In this document: positions 32,761 to 42,108 of the stretch, in pieces | Layout of the letters: every line of letters starts with the position of its first letter | Position numbering within the stretch: position 1 is the first letter of the stretch | NCBI GenBank assembly: GCA_021732745.1 | Contig: JAKFUK010000003.1 | Coordinates: forward strand, 372,001 to 436,000 | Direction of reading: 5' to 3' | DNA: 64,000 nt | Source of the DNA: Nevskia sp. | Lineage (GTDB): Bacteria > Pseudomonadota > Gammaproteobacteria > Nevskiales > Nevskiaceae | The notes under the pieces: model-generated | What the model saw: only the letters and a program-made list of their open reading frames with translations | Told to the model about the DNA's origin: nothing | The model's database searches: none | Position numbers and translations under genes: made by a program

Positions 32761-35691
32761 CTACTCCGGGAACAGATCGGCCGCTGAACCGTCGGCGGCG
32801 CGCGGTTCAGGGCTGGCCGCCGCGAGGGCGGCATCCGGGTGGGACATTTCCGGCGGGTTCGCGCTTTCGGCAGCCGCAAACGCCTGCATGCGCTTGATCA
32901 GCCCCGCGGCAAACCATTCGTCGGCGTCGAGGGCGATCAGTTCCAGATTGAGCACGGCGGGCAGCGGCAGCCAATCTTCGCCGACTTTCACCGCGATGCG
33001 CGGATTCAGGCAATAACGACCCTGACGCAGACGCAGGAAAATGCGCCGGTTGTAGGCGTAATCGCGCGCCTGTTCGTTGCGCGCCAGCACGCCGGACAGG
33101 TACTGCCGCTGGCGCTTGCCTTCGGGGACGATGGCGTCCGGAAACGCGGCCAGCAGCTCGCTCAACACCTCGGTGTCGAAGCCCGGATTGCCGCGCTCGG
33201 GCAGTTGCAGGCACCGTTTGGTCGCCGCCAGCATCAGGTTGAACAGGGTGAATTCGATGGTCCTTGTGTCCAGCTTGACCAGCCGCCGCTCGATGCGGAG
33301 GCTGATCGAGCCCGGTGCCAGACCGCGATGCAGCGCCAGGAATCGCGCTGCTGCCGCCGCTGCGGACTCCGGCCGGGCCGCGTTGCAGGCATCGTCGAGA
33401 AAAAGCTGGAAGGCGGTGCGTCCGTAGTTGTCGACCAGCGCCGGATTGGCACCGGCATCGAGCAGGACGGCGGCCAGCGGGGCATTGCCGACCATCGCGG
33501 CGAGCATCAGCGGCGTGTGATTGAACGGGTTGCGGAAATCCAGGCCATGCCGTTCGGTGAGCGTCAGCACGTCCTTGAAATTCCGGCTGGTCCAGGCGCT
33601 GGCGTGCTTCTTCAAGAGCCCTTCACGCGCGCGTTGCAGCGCTTGCCGGAGTTCCGCACCCAGCCATTCGCTGTCGATGCCGGCGAGACGTCCGTACAAC
33701 TGCGGCTCGCAGTAGATCGCGGCGTACTCCTGCAACTGGCTTTTCAGCTTCGACGACACATTGTCCGGTGCCAGCACCCGCTCGCGCAGGGCTCGAAAGG
33801 CTGCGCTGTCCTGCACCGACCACGGCACGGCTTCCGTTTTCAGCACCTGCCGACGAATCTGGTCGGCCTGTTCCTGCCGGCCTTGCAGTTCCAGCCGCCG
33901 CGCTTCGCGGCTCCAGTCCTCGGCCGAGGATTGCTGCCGCACGAGGTTCAGACGCGCTTCCGGATGATCGAGCTCCAGCAAGCTCAGCAACGGGTGTTCG
34001 ACATCGGATTCGATCACGTAGAGCGCACGCACGGCGCGCGTCACCGCCACATAAAGCGCGTTGATGAAGAACTTCGCGGCTTCGGCAGACTTGTCCGCCT
34101 TGTCCCGGCCGCGCGCGTAGTTCAGATCTTCGCCTTCAAGTTCCGCGCGGGTGATGCCGGCGGCAACCTCCGCGTAATCGGCACGTGCCGAGGACACCAG
34201 CCGGAACAGGATGATGTTCTCGTACTCCAGGCCCTTGGCTTCCTGCACCGAAAACACCAGCGGCGTGCGGAACTGCTGGCGAGCCGCATCCTTGTGCTCG
34301 TCGCGCAGCACGATCACGGCAAAGCGGCTGGACTGCCGGGTCTTGTCGTCCAGTTCGCGGCACAGGCTGTCGTCATTGCCGAGGAAATGCACGTTGCCTT
34401 CGTGCGCGGCGGTGGCCTCGACCAGGAAATTGCTTTCCCGGTCGATCGAGCCAAAGCGCCGAACCTTGAGCTTGATCAGCCGGTTGGCCAGCCGCGTCAC
34501 CGGTGCTGCGTTGCGGTAATTGCCTCGGAGCACCTGAATGCGGCTGCCCTCGGCCAGCGCTTCATGCTGATGGAACAGCGTCTTGACCCGCGCCCAGGAA
34601 AAGAAATTCGGGTGGACGATCTGGTTGGAATCGCCGCACAGCACGAACTGCCCCGGCACTTTCAGGCTGCCGAGGATCAGCGCCAGTTGCGGCATCGTCA
34701 GGTCCTGCACTTCGTCGACCACGACATGGTCGTGGCGCGGCGCGATGCGCGTCAGCATGGCTTGCGCCACCCGGCTGTCGTCGTGCAGGCCGCGCTCGCC
34801 GAGCCAGCCCAGGTAGCGCTCGAACAGGCTGTAGACATCGGCCCTCTGCTCCTCCGGATAGATGGACTGCCGGAGCCCCAGCGCCAGGTACTCGGCGCGG
34901 CTCAGTTGCGGAGCCTCCAGGCTCGAACCGACCAGCACGCCGCGAAATTCCTCGTACAGCATGTGACCGTCGCGGGCGGCAGCGGGCGCGCCCGAGCCGC
35001 GCGCGTGACGACGCAGGAAATCCTGAAAATCCGCGAACGTCACTTCGCGGCCGGCCGGCGTTTCGATGGTGTCGATCAGTTCACGCAGCGACAGGAATTC
35101 GGCCTGCTGCTCGTCCTGGGCAAAGCCCAGCCCGAAATACAGCTTGCGTGCATGTTCGGCCAGATAGGCGGAGCGGGTCACGTACAGCACCTCGCCGCGC
35201 AGCCGCTTCATCTTTTCCAGGGTCAGCGCGGTCTTGCCGCTGCCGGCCGAGCCAACCACGATCAAGGGCGGCGGCAGATTCAGCACCGCGTCCTGCACGT
35301 CGTCGAAGCACAGCAGCTTGTCCAGCGCATGCACCACACGGCGCGTTTTCGGCAAATGGCTCAGGGCTTCGAGCGCGGCCGGCGGCTCGTCCGGCCCCGG
35401 CAGATCCGGCAGCTTGGCCTCGTCGATCACCGCGCCGCGCAGGAAGCGGGATTTCTCGTAGGCGTGATTGCGGATCACCTCCAGCACCACGATGCAGGTC
35501 TCCGAACCGTGCTTGAGCAGCCGGAACAGCAGGCGATTGCGCTCGTCCAGCCGCGCCCGGTAATACGGCGTCGGTGCCAGCTTCTTGACCTGCGCCGCGC
35601 GCCAGTCGCCCCGCCCCAGATGCTCGATCACCTTGCCGCAGGCTGTTTCGAGTCCGCGGGTGTCGAGATCGTGGTATTCGAGGACGTGCAT
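32761..35691 (-). CDS. Fusion: RelE-like domain + UvrD/SF1 helicase + ankyrin repeats
   Basis: 976 residues from ATG 35691. Residues 1-86 look like a RelE/ParE fold (HVLEYHDLDTRG, VKKLAPTPYYRARLDERNRL, then ETCIVVLEVIRNHAYEK). A superfamily I helicase follows: Walker A GSAGSGKT at 147-154, motif II DEVQD at 326-330, GDSNQ at 353-357, motif V near 482-494 (VQEAKGLEYENII) and motif VI VAVTRA at 548-553. Two ankyrin repeats sit at about 716-770 (HTPLMLAAMVGNAPLAAVLL), then a C-terminal region of unknown type. A DNA/RNA-translocating ATPase carrying a toxin-like domain suggests a nucleic-acid-sensing defence or repair role. It is flanked by dgt (31 bases upstream) and a RAYT. Confidence 0.85.
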   Translation of the reverse strand: MHVLEYHDLDTRGLETACGKVIEHLGRGDWRAAQVKKLAPTPYYRARLDERNRLLFRLLKHGSETCIVVLEVIRNHAYEKSRFLRGAVIDEAKLPDLPGPDEPPAALEALSHLPKTRRVVHALDKLLCFDDVQDAVLNLPPPLIVVGSAGSGKTALTLEKMKRLRGEVLYVTRSAYLAEHARKLYFGLGFAQDEQQAEFLSLRELIDTIETPAGREVTFADFQDFLRRHARGSGAPAAARDGHMLYEEFRGVLVGSSLEAPQLSRAEYLALGLRQSIYPEEQRADVYSLFERYLGWLGERGLHDDSRVAQAMLTRIAPRHDHVVVDEVQDLTMPQLALILGSLKVPGQFVLCGDSNQIVHPNFFSWARVKTLFHQHEALAEGSRIQVLRGNYRNAAPVTRLANRLIKLKVRRFGSIDRESNFLVEATAAHEGNVHFLGNDDSLCRELDDKTRQSSRFAVIVLRDEHKDAARQQFRTPLVFSVQEAKGLEYENIILFRLVSSARADYAEVAAGITRAELEGEDLNYARGRDKADKSAEAAKFFINALYVAVTRAVRALYVIESDVEHPLLSLLELDHPEARLNLVRQQSSAEDWSREARRLELQGRQEQADQIRRQVLKTEAVPWSVQDSAAFRALRERVLAPDNVSSKLKSQLQEYAAIYCEPQLYGRLAGIDSEWLGAELRQALQRAREGLLKKHASAWTSRNFKDVLTLTERHGLDFRNPFNHTPLMLAAMVGNAPLAAVLLDAGANPALVDNYGRTAFQLFLDDACNAARPESAAAAAARFLALHRGLAPGSISLRIERRLVKLDTRTIEFTLFNLMLAATKRCLQLPERGNPGFDTEVLSELLAAFPDAIVPEGKRQRQYLSGVLARNEQARDYAYNRRIFLRLRQGRYCLNPRIAVKVGEDWLPLPAVLNLELIALDADEWFAAGLIKRMQAFAAAESANPPEMSHPDAALAAASPEPRAADGSAADLFPE

Positions 35692-35722
35692 TGCGGAATG
35701 ACGGATGCTTCCTTGAACCGGC

Positions 35723-36865
35723 TCAGCGCAGATGACGCAGATCGTAAAGCCGCGCGTGCTCATCGGCGGCGAATCGGTCCGTCATTCCGGCGATGTAGTC
35801 CGCCACCCCGCGCGCGCGGCCGGCGTCACCTTCGGCATTCCGCGCAGCAGCCTGAAACGCAGGCGGCAGCAGCCGTCCGTCGCCGAACAGCGCTTCGAAC
35901 AGTTCGCGAACAATGCGCCGTGCCTTGTGCATCACCCGGTAGACGGAGGCGTGCTGATAGAGCTGCTCGTTGAGGAAGCGCTTCAAGTCGCGGTTGTCGC
36001 GCTGCATGGCTGCGCTGAACGAGACCAGGGTTTCGGGATGGGCGCGGACGGCGTCGATGTCGGCGAGGCCTGCCATCGCCAGCCGCCGTGCGGTTTCGCC
36101 GTGCAGGTCGATGACCAGCGCGTTGATCATCCGGCGAATGGTTTCGTGGCGCAGCTGGCGCGGGGTGAGTGCGCTGTAGCGGGCGGTGACTTCGGCGTGA
36201 AAGCGCGCAAACAGCGGCACGTCCAGCAGTTGTTCGATGCTCAGGATGCCGGCTCTGAGGCCGTCGTCGACATCATGGTTGTTGTAGGCGATCTGGTCGG
36301 CGATGTTGGTGAGCTGGGCTTCAAGGCTGGGCTGGCGCTTCAGCAGGAAGCGTTCGCCGACATCGCCGAGCGTGGCCGCGCGTGCCTGCGAGCAGTGTTT
36401 GAGGATGCCTTCGCGGGTCTCGAAGCTCAGGTTCAGGCCGGTGAACTCGGCGTACTTGTCTTCCAGTTCGTCGACCACCCGCAAGGATTGCGCGTTGTGC
36501 TCGAAGCCGCCGTAGGCCTTCATGCAGTCGTCGAGCGCATCCTGCCCGGCGTGGCCGAACGGCGTGTGGCCCAAGTCATGGGCCAGGGCAATCGCTTCGC
36601 TCAGGTCTTCGTTCAGGTGCAGGCCACGCGCCAAACCACGAACGATCTGCGCCACTTCCAGCGAATGGGTCAGGCGATTGCGGTAGAGGTCGCCTTCATG
36701 GCTGACGAAGACCTGGGTCTTGTATTCCAGCCGCCGGAACGCCGACGAATGGACGATGCGGTCGCGATCACGCTGGAATTCGCCGCGACCCTGCGGCGGT
36801 GCCTCCGCGTAGCGACGGCCGCGCGAACGGTCTTCCCGTGCGGCGTACGGCGCGAGTGTCGTCAT
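35723..36865 (-). CDS. dgt: Deoxyguanosinetriphosphate triphosphohydrolase-like protein
   Basis: 380 residues from ATG 36865. The HD-domain metal motif is visible in RLTHSLEVAQIVRGLAR (His), AHDLGHTPFGHAGQDAL (HD) and the distal ADQIAYNNHDVDDGL (Asp). The N-terminus EDRSRGRRYAEAPPQGRGEFQRDRDRIVHSSAFRRLEYKTQVF is typical of the shorter dGTPase-like family (not the E. coli 505-residue Dgt). It hydrolyses dNTPs to deoxynucleosides and triphosphate. Its start overlaps the aroB stop by four bases, so it is part of the aro operon; the helicase gene follows. Confidence 0.9.
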   Translation of the reverse strand: MTTLAPYAAREDRSRGRRYAEAPPQGRGEFQRDRDRIVHSSAFRRLEYKTQVFVSHEGDLYRNRLTHSLEVAQIVRGLARGLHLNEDLSEAIALAHDLGHTPFGHAGQDALDDCMKAYGGFEHNAQSLRVVDELEDKYAEFTGLNLSFETREGILKHCSQARAATLGDVGERFLLKRQPSLEAQLTNIADQIAYNNHDVDDGLRAGILSIEQLLDVPLFARFHAEVTARYSALTPRQLRHETIRRMINALVIDLHGETARRLAMAGLADIDAVRAHPETLVSFSAAMQRDNRDLKRFLNEQLYQHASVYRVMHKARRIVRELFEALFGDGRLLPPAFQAAARNAEGDAGRARGVADYIAGMTDRFAADEHARLYDLRHLR

Positions 36866-38070
36866 GCGGCGTGAGGCGTGAGGGGTGAGGGGTGAGGCGG
36901 GGTGTTGCAGAAGTGGTCGAGCGTGGCATCCAGTGCCGTGACATCGAAATCGGCCGTGGTCGCCGCTTCGCCGAGGGCGCGCATCAGCACCAGCCGCAGG
37001 CGGCCGGCGGCCACTTTCTTGTCGCGGGCCATGAGCGTCCGGAAGTCGTCCGGCGTCATGCCGGTGGGTGGCGCGATCGGCAATTTGGCGCGTTCGATCA
37101 GGCGGATGCAGCGCTCGGCGTCTTCCGCTTTCAGCCAGCCCAGCCGCATCGACATGTCGGCAGCCATGGCCAGCCCGAGGCCGACCGCTTCGCCGTGCAG
37201 CCAGGTTTCGTACTTTGTCCAGGTTTCGACCGCGTGACCGAAGGTGTGGCCCAGGTTCAGCAGGGTGCGTGGGCCACCGGCCAGCGATTCGCGTTCGTCG
37301 AGCGCCACGATCCGGGCCTTGAGCGCGCAGCAGCGTTCGATGGCTTCGCCGAGCACGCCGGCATCGAGCGCCAGCAGCGCGTCGACATCGCGTTCCAGCC
37401 GGGCGAACAGGCCGGCGTCGCCGAGCATTGCGCACTTGATCACTTCGGCGAGGCCGGCCGACAACTCGCGCGGCGGCAGGGTGTTCAAGGTGTCGGTGTC
37501 GGCGAACACCGCGATCGGCTGATGAAACGCGCCGATCAGGTTCTTGCCGCGCGCGTGGTTGACGCCGGTCTTGCCGCCGACGCTGGAATCGACCTGGGCG
37601 AGCAAGGTGGTCGGAATCTGCACGAAGGCGATGCCGCGCTGGTAGATCGAGGCGACGAAGCCGGTCAGGTCGCCGATCACGCCGCCGCCGAGGGCGATCA
37701 GGATGCTGTCGCGGGCCAGCCGCTGGCCAAGCAGCCAGTCGAGCACGGCTTCCGCGTTGGCCCAGGTTTTCTGCAGCTCGCCGGCCGGCAGGATGAAGGC
37801 GTGTTCGCGGGTCAGGCCAAGGGCGTCGAGCAGCGGATCGAGATAGCGGGCGGCGACATTGGCATCGCTGACCACGCGCAGCGTCTTGCCGCGCAGCTCC
37901 GCGTAAGTTGCGGGGTCGGCGAGCAGTCCGGAACCGATGCTCAGGGTGTAGCTGCGCTCGGCCAGCTCGACCTTGAGCAGGCGGCGCAGGGCTTCAGGAT
38001 GCCGGCGCGGCGACCGGGCGGACGAAGTGGTCTTCGATCTCGCGGGCGAGGGCGCGGGCGTTGCGTCCAT
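36862..38070 (-). CDS. aroB: 3-dehydroquinate synthase
   Basis: The recognisable protein begins near LLKVELAERSYTLSIGSGLL, about residue 30 of this reading. NAD-binding and active-site motifs are LIALGGGVIGDLTGFVASIYQRGI, TTLLAQVDSSVGGKTGVNHARGKNLIGAFHQP, and the metal-binding HTFGHAVET and HGEAVGLGLAMA. It converts DAHP to 3-dehydroquinate in the shikimate pathway, following aroK in the operon. The only in-frame ATG (38070) lies 77 bases inside aroK and adds 28 basic/Ser-rich residues with no family counterpart. A start on a non-ATG codon near 37989 (CTG) is possible; the exact start is uncertain. Confidence 0.88.
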   Translation of the reverse strand: MDATPAPSPARSKTTSSARSPRRHPEALRRLLKVELAERSYTLSIGSGLLADPATYAELRGKTLRVVSDANVAARYLDPLLDALGLTREHAFILPAGELQKTWANAEAVLDWLLGQRLARDSILIALGGGVIGDLTGFVASIYQRGIAFVQIPTTLLAQVDSSVGGKTGVNHARGKNLIGAFHQPIAVFADTDTLNTLPPRELSAGLAEVIKCAMLGDAGLFARLERDVDALLALDAGVLGEAIERCCALKARIVALDERESLAGGPRTLLNLGHTFGHAVETWTKYETWLHGEAVGLGLAMAADMSMRLGWLKAEDAERCIRLIERAKLPIAPPTGMTPDDFRTLMARDKKVAAGRLRLVLMRALGEAATTADFDVTALDATLDHFCNTPPHPSPLTPHAA

Positions 38071-38530
38071 CGGTGTGGACGACGAGGTCGGCGATTTCAC
38101 GATAAAGAGGATCGCGCAGCGTGAACAGGCGGTGGAGGGTGTCACGGCGATCCCCGACCTGCAACAGCGGCCGGTTGTCGGTGCGCTCGGTGCGCGCGAG
38201 CTGGTGATCGACACTCGCGTGCAGGTAGACGACGAAGCCGTGCTCGGCGAGCAGGGCGCGGGAATCGGGGTCCATCACCGCGCCGCCGCCGGTCGACAGC
38301 ACCACCGCTTCGCGCTGCACCAATTCGGCGATCGCCGCACGTTCGCGCTTGCGGAAACCGGCTTCGCCTTCCTTTTCAAAAATGAAGGCGATGTTGACGC
38401 CGGTGCGGGCTTCGACAATCTGATCGGAATCAATGAATTCCATGCGCCGGGCTTCGGCAAGCCGCCTGCCGACCGTAGTCTTCCCGGCCCCCATCGGACC
38501 GACGAGGTAGATGTTGCGCTTGTTGCTCAC
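37994..38530 (-). CDS. aroK: Shikimate kinase
   Basis: 178 residues from GTG 38530 (MSNKRNIYLVGPMGAGKTTVG, matching the length of AroK relatives that start close to the P-loop). A GTG at 38545 would add five residues. Walker A GPMGAGKT; shikimate-binding DSDQIVEARTG; FEKEGEAGFRKRE; LSTGGGAV; and the lid RTDNRPLL. It phosphorylates shikimate with ATP. It sits between pilQ and aroB, the standard order. The gap from pilQ contains an 8-base stem-loop. Confidence 0.93.
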   Translation of the reverse strand: MSNKRNIYLVGPMGAGKTTVGRRLAEARRMEFIDSDQIVEARTGVNIAFIFEKEGEAGFRKRERAAIAELVQREAVVLSTGGGAVMDPDSRALLAEHGFVVYLHASVDHQLARTERTDNRPLLQVGDRRDTLHRLFTLRDPLYREIADLVVHTDGRNARALAREIEDHFVRPVAAPAS

Positions 38531-38560
38531 CGGCTTCGGAACCACGCCTTGAAGGGGACT

Positions 38561-38582
38561 CAGGCCCGATCCGCCGGGCCTG
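38561..38582. repeat. Hairpin between pilQ and aroK
   Basis: CAGGCCCG (38561-38568) and CGGGCCTG (38575-38582) form a perfect 8-base stem with a 6-base loop. There is no T tract on either strand, so it is not a standard terminator. It may mark a processing or attenuation point between pilus and shikimate genes. Confidence 0.45.
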
Positions 38583-38591
38583 CGAGGGCGC

Positions 38592-40895
38592 TCAGTTTAC
38601 CTTCAGGCCTTCGCTGAGAATCTTCGGGGTGATGAAGATCAGCAGTTCGGTCTTGTTCTGAATCTTGCTCTTGGTGCGGAACAGCACGCCCAGCACCGGG
38701 ATGTCGCCAAGCACCGGCACCTTGGTGACGCTGTCGTTGCTGGTCTGTTCGTAGATGCCGCCCAACACCACGGTCTGACCGTTGTCGACCAGCACCTGGG
38801 TGGTCACCTTGCGGGTGTCGATGGCCGGCGCCGAGCCGCCGCCGCTTTGCGAGACATTGCTGCCCTGCGAATCGTTGGTGACCACCAGATCCATGATCAC
38901 CCGGTTGTCCGGCGTGATCTGCGGCGTGACATTCAGGGACAGCACCGCCTTCTTGAACTGCACGGCGGTGGCGCCGCTGGACGTGGCGTTCTGGAACGGG
39001 ATTTCCCGGCCCTGCTCGATCGCCGCCTGCTTGCCGTTGGCAGTGATCACGCGGGGCGAGGAAATCACTTCGCCCTTGCCTTCCGACTGGAGCGCGGAGA
39101 GTTCGAGATCGAGCAGCGAATTGCGGCCAAGGATGGCCAGGGCGATCGAACCGGCCGGATTGAGCACCGGCAGATTGACGTTGTAGCGGTCGCCGATGGC
39201 ACCGGTGGTGACCGGCAGGCCGCCGGGTCCGCCGATGGTGGGCTGGCCGGTCGGCGAGCCGCCGGTGCCGGGCAAGGTGGCATTGGTGCCTTCGCCGCTG
39301 CCGCCGACCGACACCAGACCGCCGTTGCCGCCATTGCGGGCGCGAACGCCGTTGATGCCGAGCCGGGCCCCGAAATCGCGCTGGAAGTTCGAGTTGGCGA
39401 CCACGATGCGCGATTCGATCAACACCTGGCGGACCGGGATGTCGAGGCGCTGCACCAGCGCCCGGATCTCGGTCAGCTTGTCGCGGGTTTCGAGTACCAA
39501 TAACGTGTTGGTGCGTTCATCCACCGTGACGCTGCCGCGCTCGGACAGCACCGAGTTGTCCTTGGACTTGATCAAGGTGGCCAGTTCAGTGGCCTTGGCG
39601 TAATTGACCTGGATGATTTCCGAACGGAGCGCTGCAAGCTGCACCTTCTGCTTCTCGTTCTCCAGTTCGGCCTTTTCGCGCTGCGCCAGTTCGTCCAGCG
39701 GCGCGACCAGAATGACGTTGCCAGTGGTGCGCTGACCCAGGCCCTTGGTGCGCAAGATGATGTCCAGCGCCTGATCCTAGGGCACGTTCTGCAGGCGCAT
39801 GGCGATCTGGCCGGTGACCGAATCCGAGACCACCATGTTGGTCTGGGCGACGTCGGCAATGATCTGCAGCAGGGAGCGCACGTCGATGCTCTGGAAACTC
39901 AAGGAAATGCGCTCGCCGACGTACTTCGGCTCCAGACGACGGCGTTCCTCAAGCTTTTCCTGCGACACCGGTTGCAGTTCGAGCGTGAACACATTGGCCG
40001 ACTGGTAGGCGACCTGCTCGAAATCGCCGGCGGCGATCGGGGTGATGGTGATCTGGGTGTTGACGCCATCGCGGGCCGAGTCGATGAACTTCACCGGCGT
40101 AGCGAAATCGAGCACGTCGAGACGCTTCGACAGCCGTTCCGGCAGCGAAGTGTTCTTGAAGCGGATGATGATCTTGCCGCCTTCTTCGCGAACATCGACG
40201 GCGTTGCGGGCATCACCCAGCGTCACCAGCACGCGGCCTTCGCCTTTTTCGCCGCGACGGAAATCGACGTTGGAAATCAGGCCTTGGCTCGGCGCCGGTG
40301 TGGCCGCCACGGGCGTCGTCACCGCAGCAGCGGCTGCCGGCGTTGAGGGCGCACCGCCCGCGGCCAGCGAAGCACCCTGCCCCGCCAGTTCGAGAAATAC
40401 CTTGTTGCCGTCGACGCGCACCTTGTGCGCGGTCAAGGTGGTCATTTCGATGACCACCCGCGAGCGGCCCTTGGCTTCGGCGGCGGCAATCGAACGGACC
40501 TGGCCGACATTGACCCGGCGATAGCGCTCGGCGAGCGCCAGACTGGTGTCCGGCAGATCCAGTGACAGGCGCGCCGGCTTGTCGATGGTGAACACCACCG
40601 GCTCCGGCGACGGTGCCGACAGGGTGAGCGTCAGCAGCACGCGGTCGCCGTCGAGCGCCACGAAGTCCATCGCCTGCAGGGCTCGCACCTGTTCGGCGCG
40701 GGCGCTGCCGCCGATGACCATCAGCAGCAGCGCGAGGCTGGCAGCGAGTGCGCGGACAGCGCGCGCCGCGCGGCGGAGTCCGGTGTCTTGGCCTGCGCCC
40801 GGGCCTGCGCCCTGGCCTGCGGCGTTAAGAGTCGACATCGTGGTGCTCCAGGGCAGCATGGTTCGGAACTTGCTCAATGCGGAACGGTGGTTCAT
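38592..40895 (-). pseudogene. pilQ: Type IV pilus secretin PilQ interrupted by one in-frame amber codon
   Basis: Reads from ATG 40895 (overlapping the pilP stop, ATGA) through 767 codons to 38592, but codon 373 is TAG (39777-39779). The break falls in LQNVP-stop-DQALDIILRTKGLG; PilQ relatives have VPWDQALD here, so TGG to TAG is a single transition. Upstream: signal peptide, two AMIN domains and a Pro/Ala linker, then the secretin N1 domain (ISLSFQSIDVRSLLQIIADVAQ). Downstream: the secretin channel domain (VEISPRVITANGKQAAIEQG, FFRTKSKIQNKTELLIFITPKI). PilQ is the outer-membrane exit pore for type IV pili. Sequencing error, suppression or true loss cannot be told apart here. Confidence 0.9.
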
Positions 40896-41413
40896 TCGGT
40901 GGCCGCCAGCGCAGCCGCGCGTTCGATGAAACCGCCAAAGCCGTCGGGAATGATTTCGGTGAGGCTGACTTCGGCTTCGCTCACCCGGTTGATGCGGCCG
41001 TAGTTCTGGCCCAGGTGATCGCCGGTGGTCACGCGATGGATCACCGAATCCGGTGCCTTGACCATCGCATAGGTTTTCGCGTTGAAAGTAACCACGCCGA
41101 CCAGACGCAGGGCGTCGATCGGGAACTCTTCCAGCGGTTCCTTGCTGCGGTTCAGGTCCGGGCGCAGGGCCGACAGCTCGCCGCTGTCGTTGGGCCGGGT
41201 TTCGCCCGGCGCGGCGATGAAGGGATCGCGCCGGTTTTCGCCGACATAGGCATAGGCCTCGTACTGCTTCATCTGCGGAATCGGGTCGATCTGCGTGGTC
41301 TTGCGCGCCTTGACCTCGACCACCCAGGCTTCAAGATCACTCATGCTCCGGCTGCACGCCGACAGCAGCAGAGCGGCACCCAGCACCGCGTACAGGCTCA
41401 ACTGGCGGTTCAT
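40892..41413 (-). CDS. pilP: Type IV pilus assembly lipoprotein PilP
   Basis: 173 residues with a lipoprotein signal peptide (LGAALLLSACS, Cys at the lipobox). Its HR-domain contains FPIDALRLVGVVTFNAKTYAMVKAPDSVIHRVTTGDHLGQNYGRI. It links the inner-membrane PilMNO complex to the PilQ secretin. It overlaps pilQ and pilO by four bases each, consistent with tight operon translation. Confidence 0.94.
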   Translation of the reverse strand: MNRQLSLYAVLGAALLLSACSRSMSDLEAWVVEVKARKTTQIDPIPQMKQYEAYAYVGENRRDPFIAAPGETRPNDSGELSALRPDLNRSKEPLEEFPIDALRLVGVVTFNAKTYAMVKAPDSVIHRVTTGDHLGQNYGRINRVSEAEVSLTEIIPDGFGGFIERAAALAATE

Positions 41414-42108
41414 GGCGTGCCCCGGTTGCGGGCGGCACCGCGACGCAGCGGCTTGCCGTCCTTGCCGACCGTGGCCGGCGCGATCTCGCTTTCATCGAGA
41501 TAGCGATAGGTCTTGGCCAGCGCGCTCATCCGCAGGTTGCCGCGAAGCAGGCCCTGCGCGGCTTGCGGGCCCTGCCCGGTGGCCGGTTTGATCTCGACTT
41601 CATCGAGCGTGACGATGCGCGGCAGCGCCGCGACGCCACCGGCAAAAGCGCCCATCTCGTGATAGGTGCCGGTGACCACGATCCGGTTCGGAACCTCGGC
41701 GTAGAACTCCTTCGGCACCTCGGCCTGCGGCTGGAACAGCTCTTCTTCCAGGCTCGATGCGACGCGCGACTGGGAAATGTCGTTGAGCAGGTTTTCAACT
41801 TCGGTCTTCGACGGCAATTGGCGCAGCATGGCGCCGAAATCGCGTTCCATGGTGTCGAGCTGCGCCTTGTAGGCATCGAGCGCAGCGACCTTCTTCTGCT
41901 TCTTCTCGAATTCCGTGCGCAAGGTCGTTTCCTTGCCTTCCGACGCTTTCAGCGTGTCGTATTCGGGCACCACCAGCGTCCAGATACCAACGCCGAGCAG
42001 CACCACGAAGGCCAGAACGGCCGCCGCGATATGGACCCAGCGTGGCCAGGCACCCGGGTTTTTCGGATCCAGCGCTTGCAGTTCGGCGAAGGCCTGGGTG
42101 AGGGTCAT
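41410..42108 (-). CDS. pilO: Type IV pilus inner-membrane protein PilO
   Basis: 232 residues: cytoplasmic N-terminus, one transmembrane helix (IAAAVLAFVVLLGVGIWTL), a coiled coil (LKASEGKETTLRTEFEKKQKKVAALDAY) and a periplasmic ferredoxin-like domain (ELFQPQAEVPKEFYAEVPNRIVVTGTYHEMGAFAGGVAAL). It forms a heterodimer with PilN and interacts with PilP. Its stop overlaps pilP and its start overlaps pilN by four bases. Confidence 0.94.
   Translation of the reverse strand: MTLTQAFAELQALDPKNPGAWPRWVHIAAAVLAFVVLLGVGIWTLVVPEYDTLKASEGKETTLRTEFEKKQKKVAALDAYKAQLDTMERDFGAMLRQLPSKTEVENLLNDISQSRVASSLEEELFQPQAEVPKEFYAEVPNRIVVTGTYHEMGAFAGGVAALPRIVTLDEVEIKPATGQGPQAAQGLLRGNLRMSALAKTYRYLDESEIAPATVGKDGKPLRRGAARNRGTP

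Noticed and set aside
35723..36865. dgt as a dedicated anti-phage dNTPase
   Set aside because: Although dNTPases can act in defence, this gene is fused by overlap to aroB and looks like the housekeeping dGTPase-like family; proximity to the helicase alone is not enough.
36892..38124. Long plus-strand frame antisense to aroB and aroK
   Set aside because: Both minus-strand proteins have clear motifs; the plus-strand translation has none.
38592..39755. Treating the pilQ 3' half as a separate gene
   Set aside because: It is in the same frame as the upstream part with only one TAG between them, and a secretin without its signal peptide and N-domains would not function.
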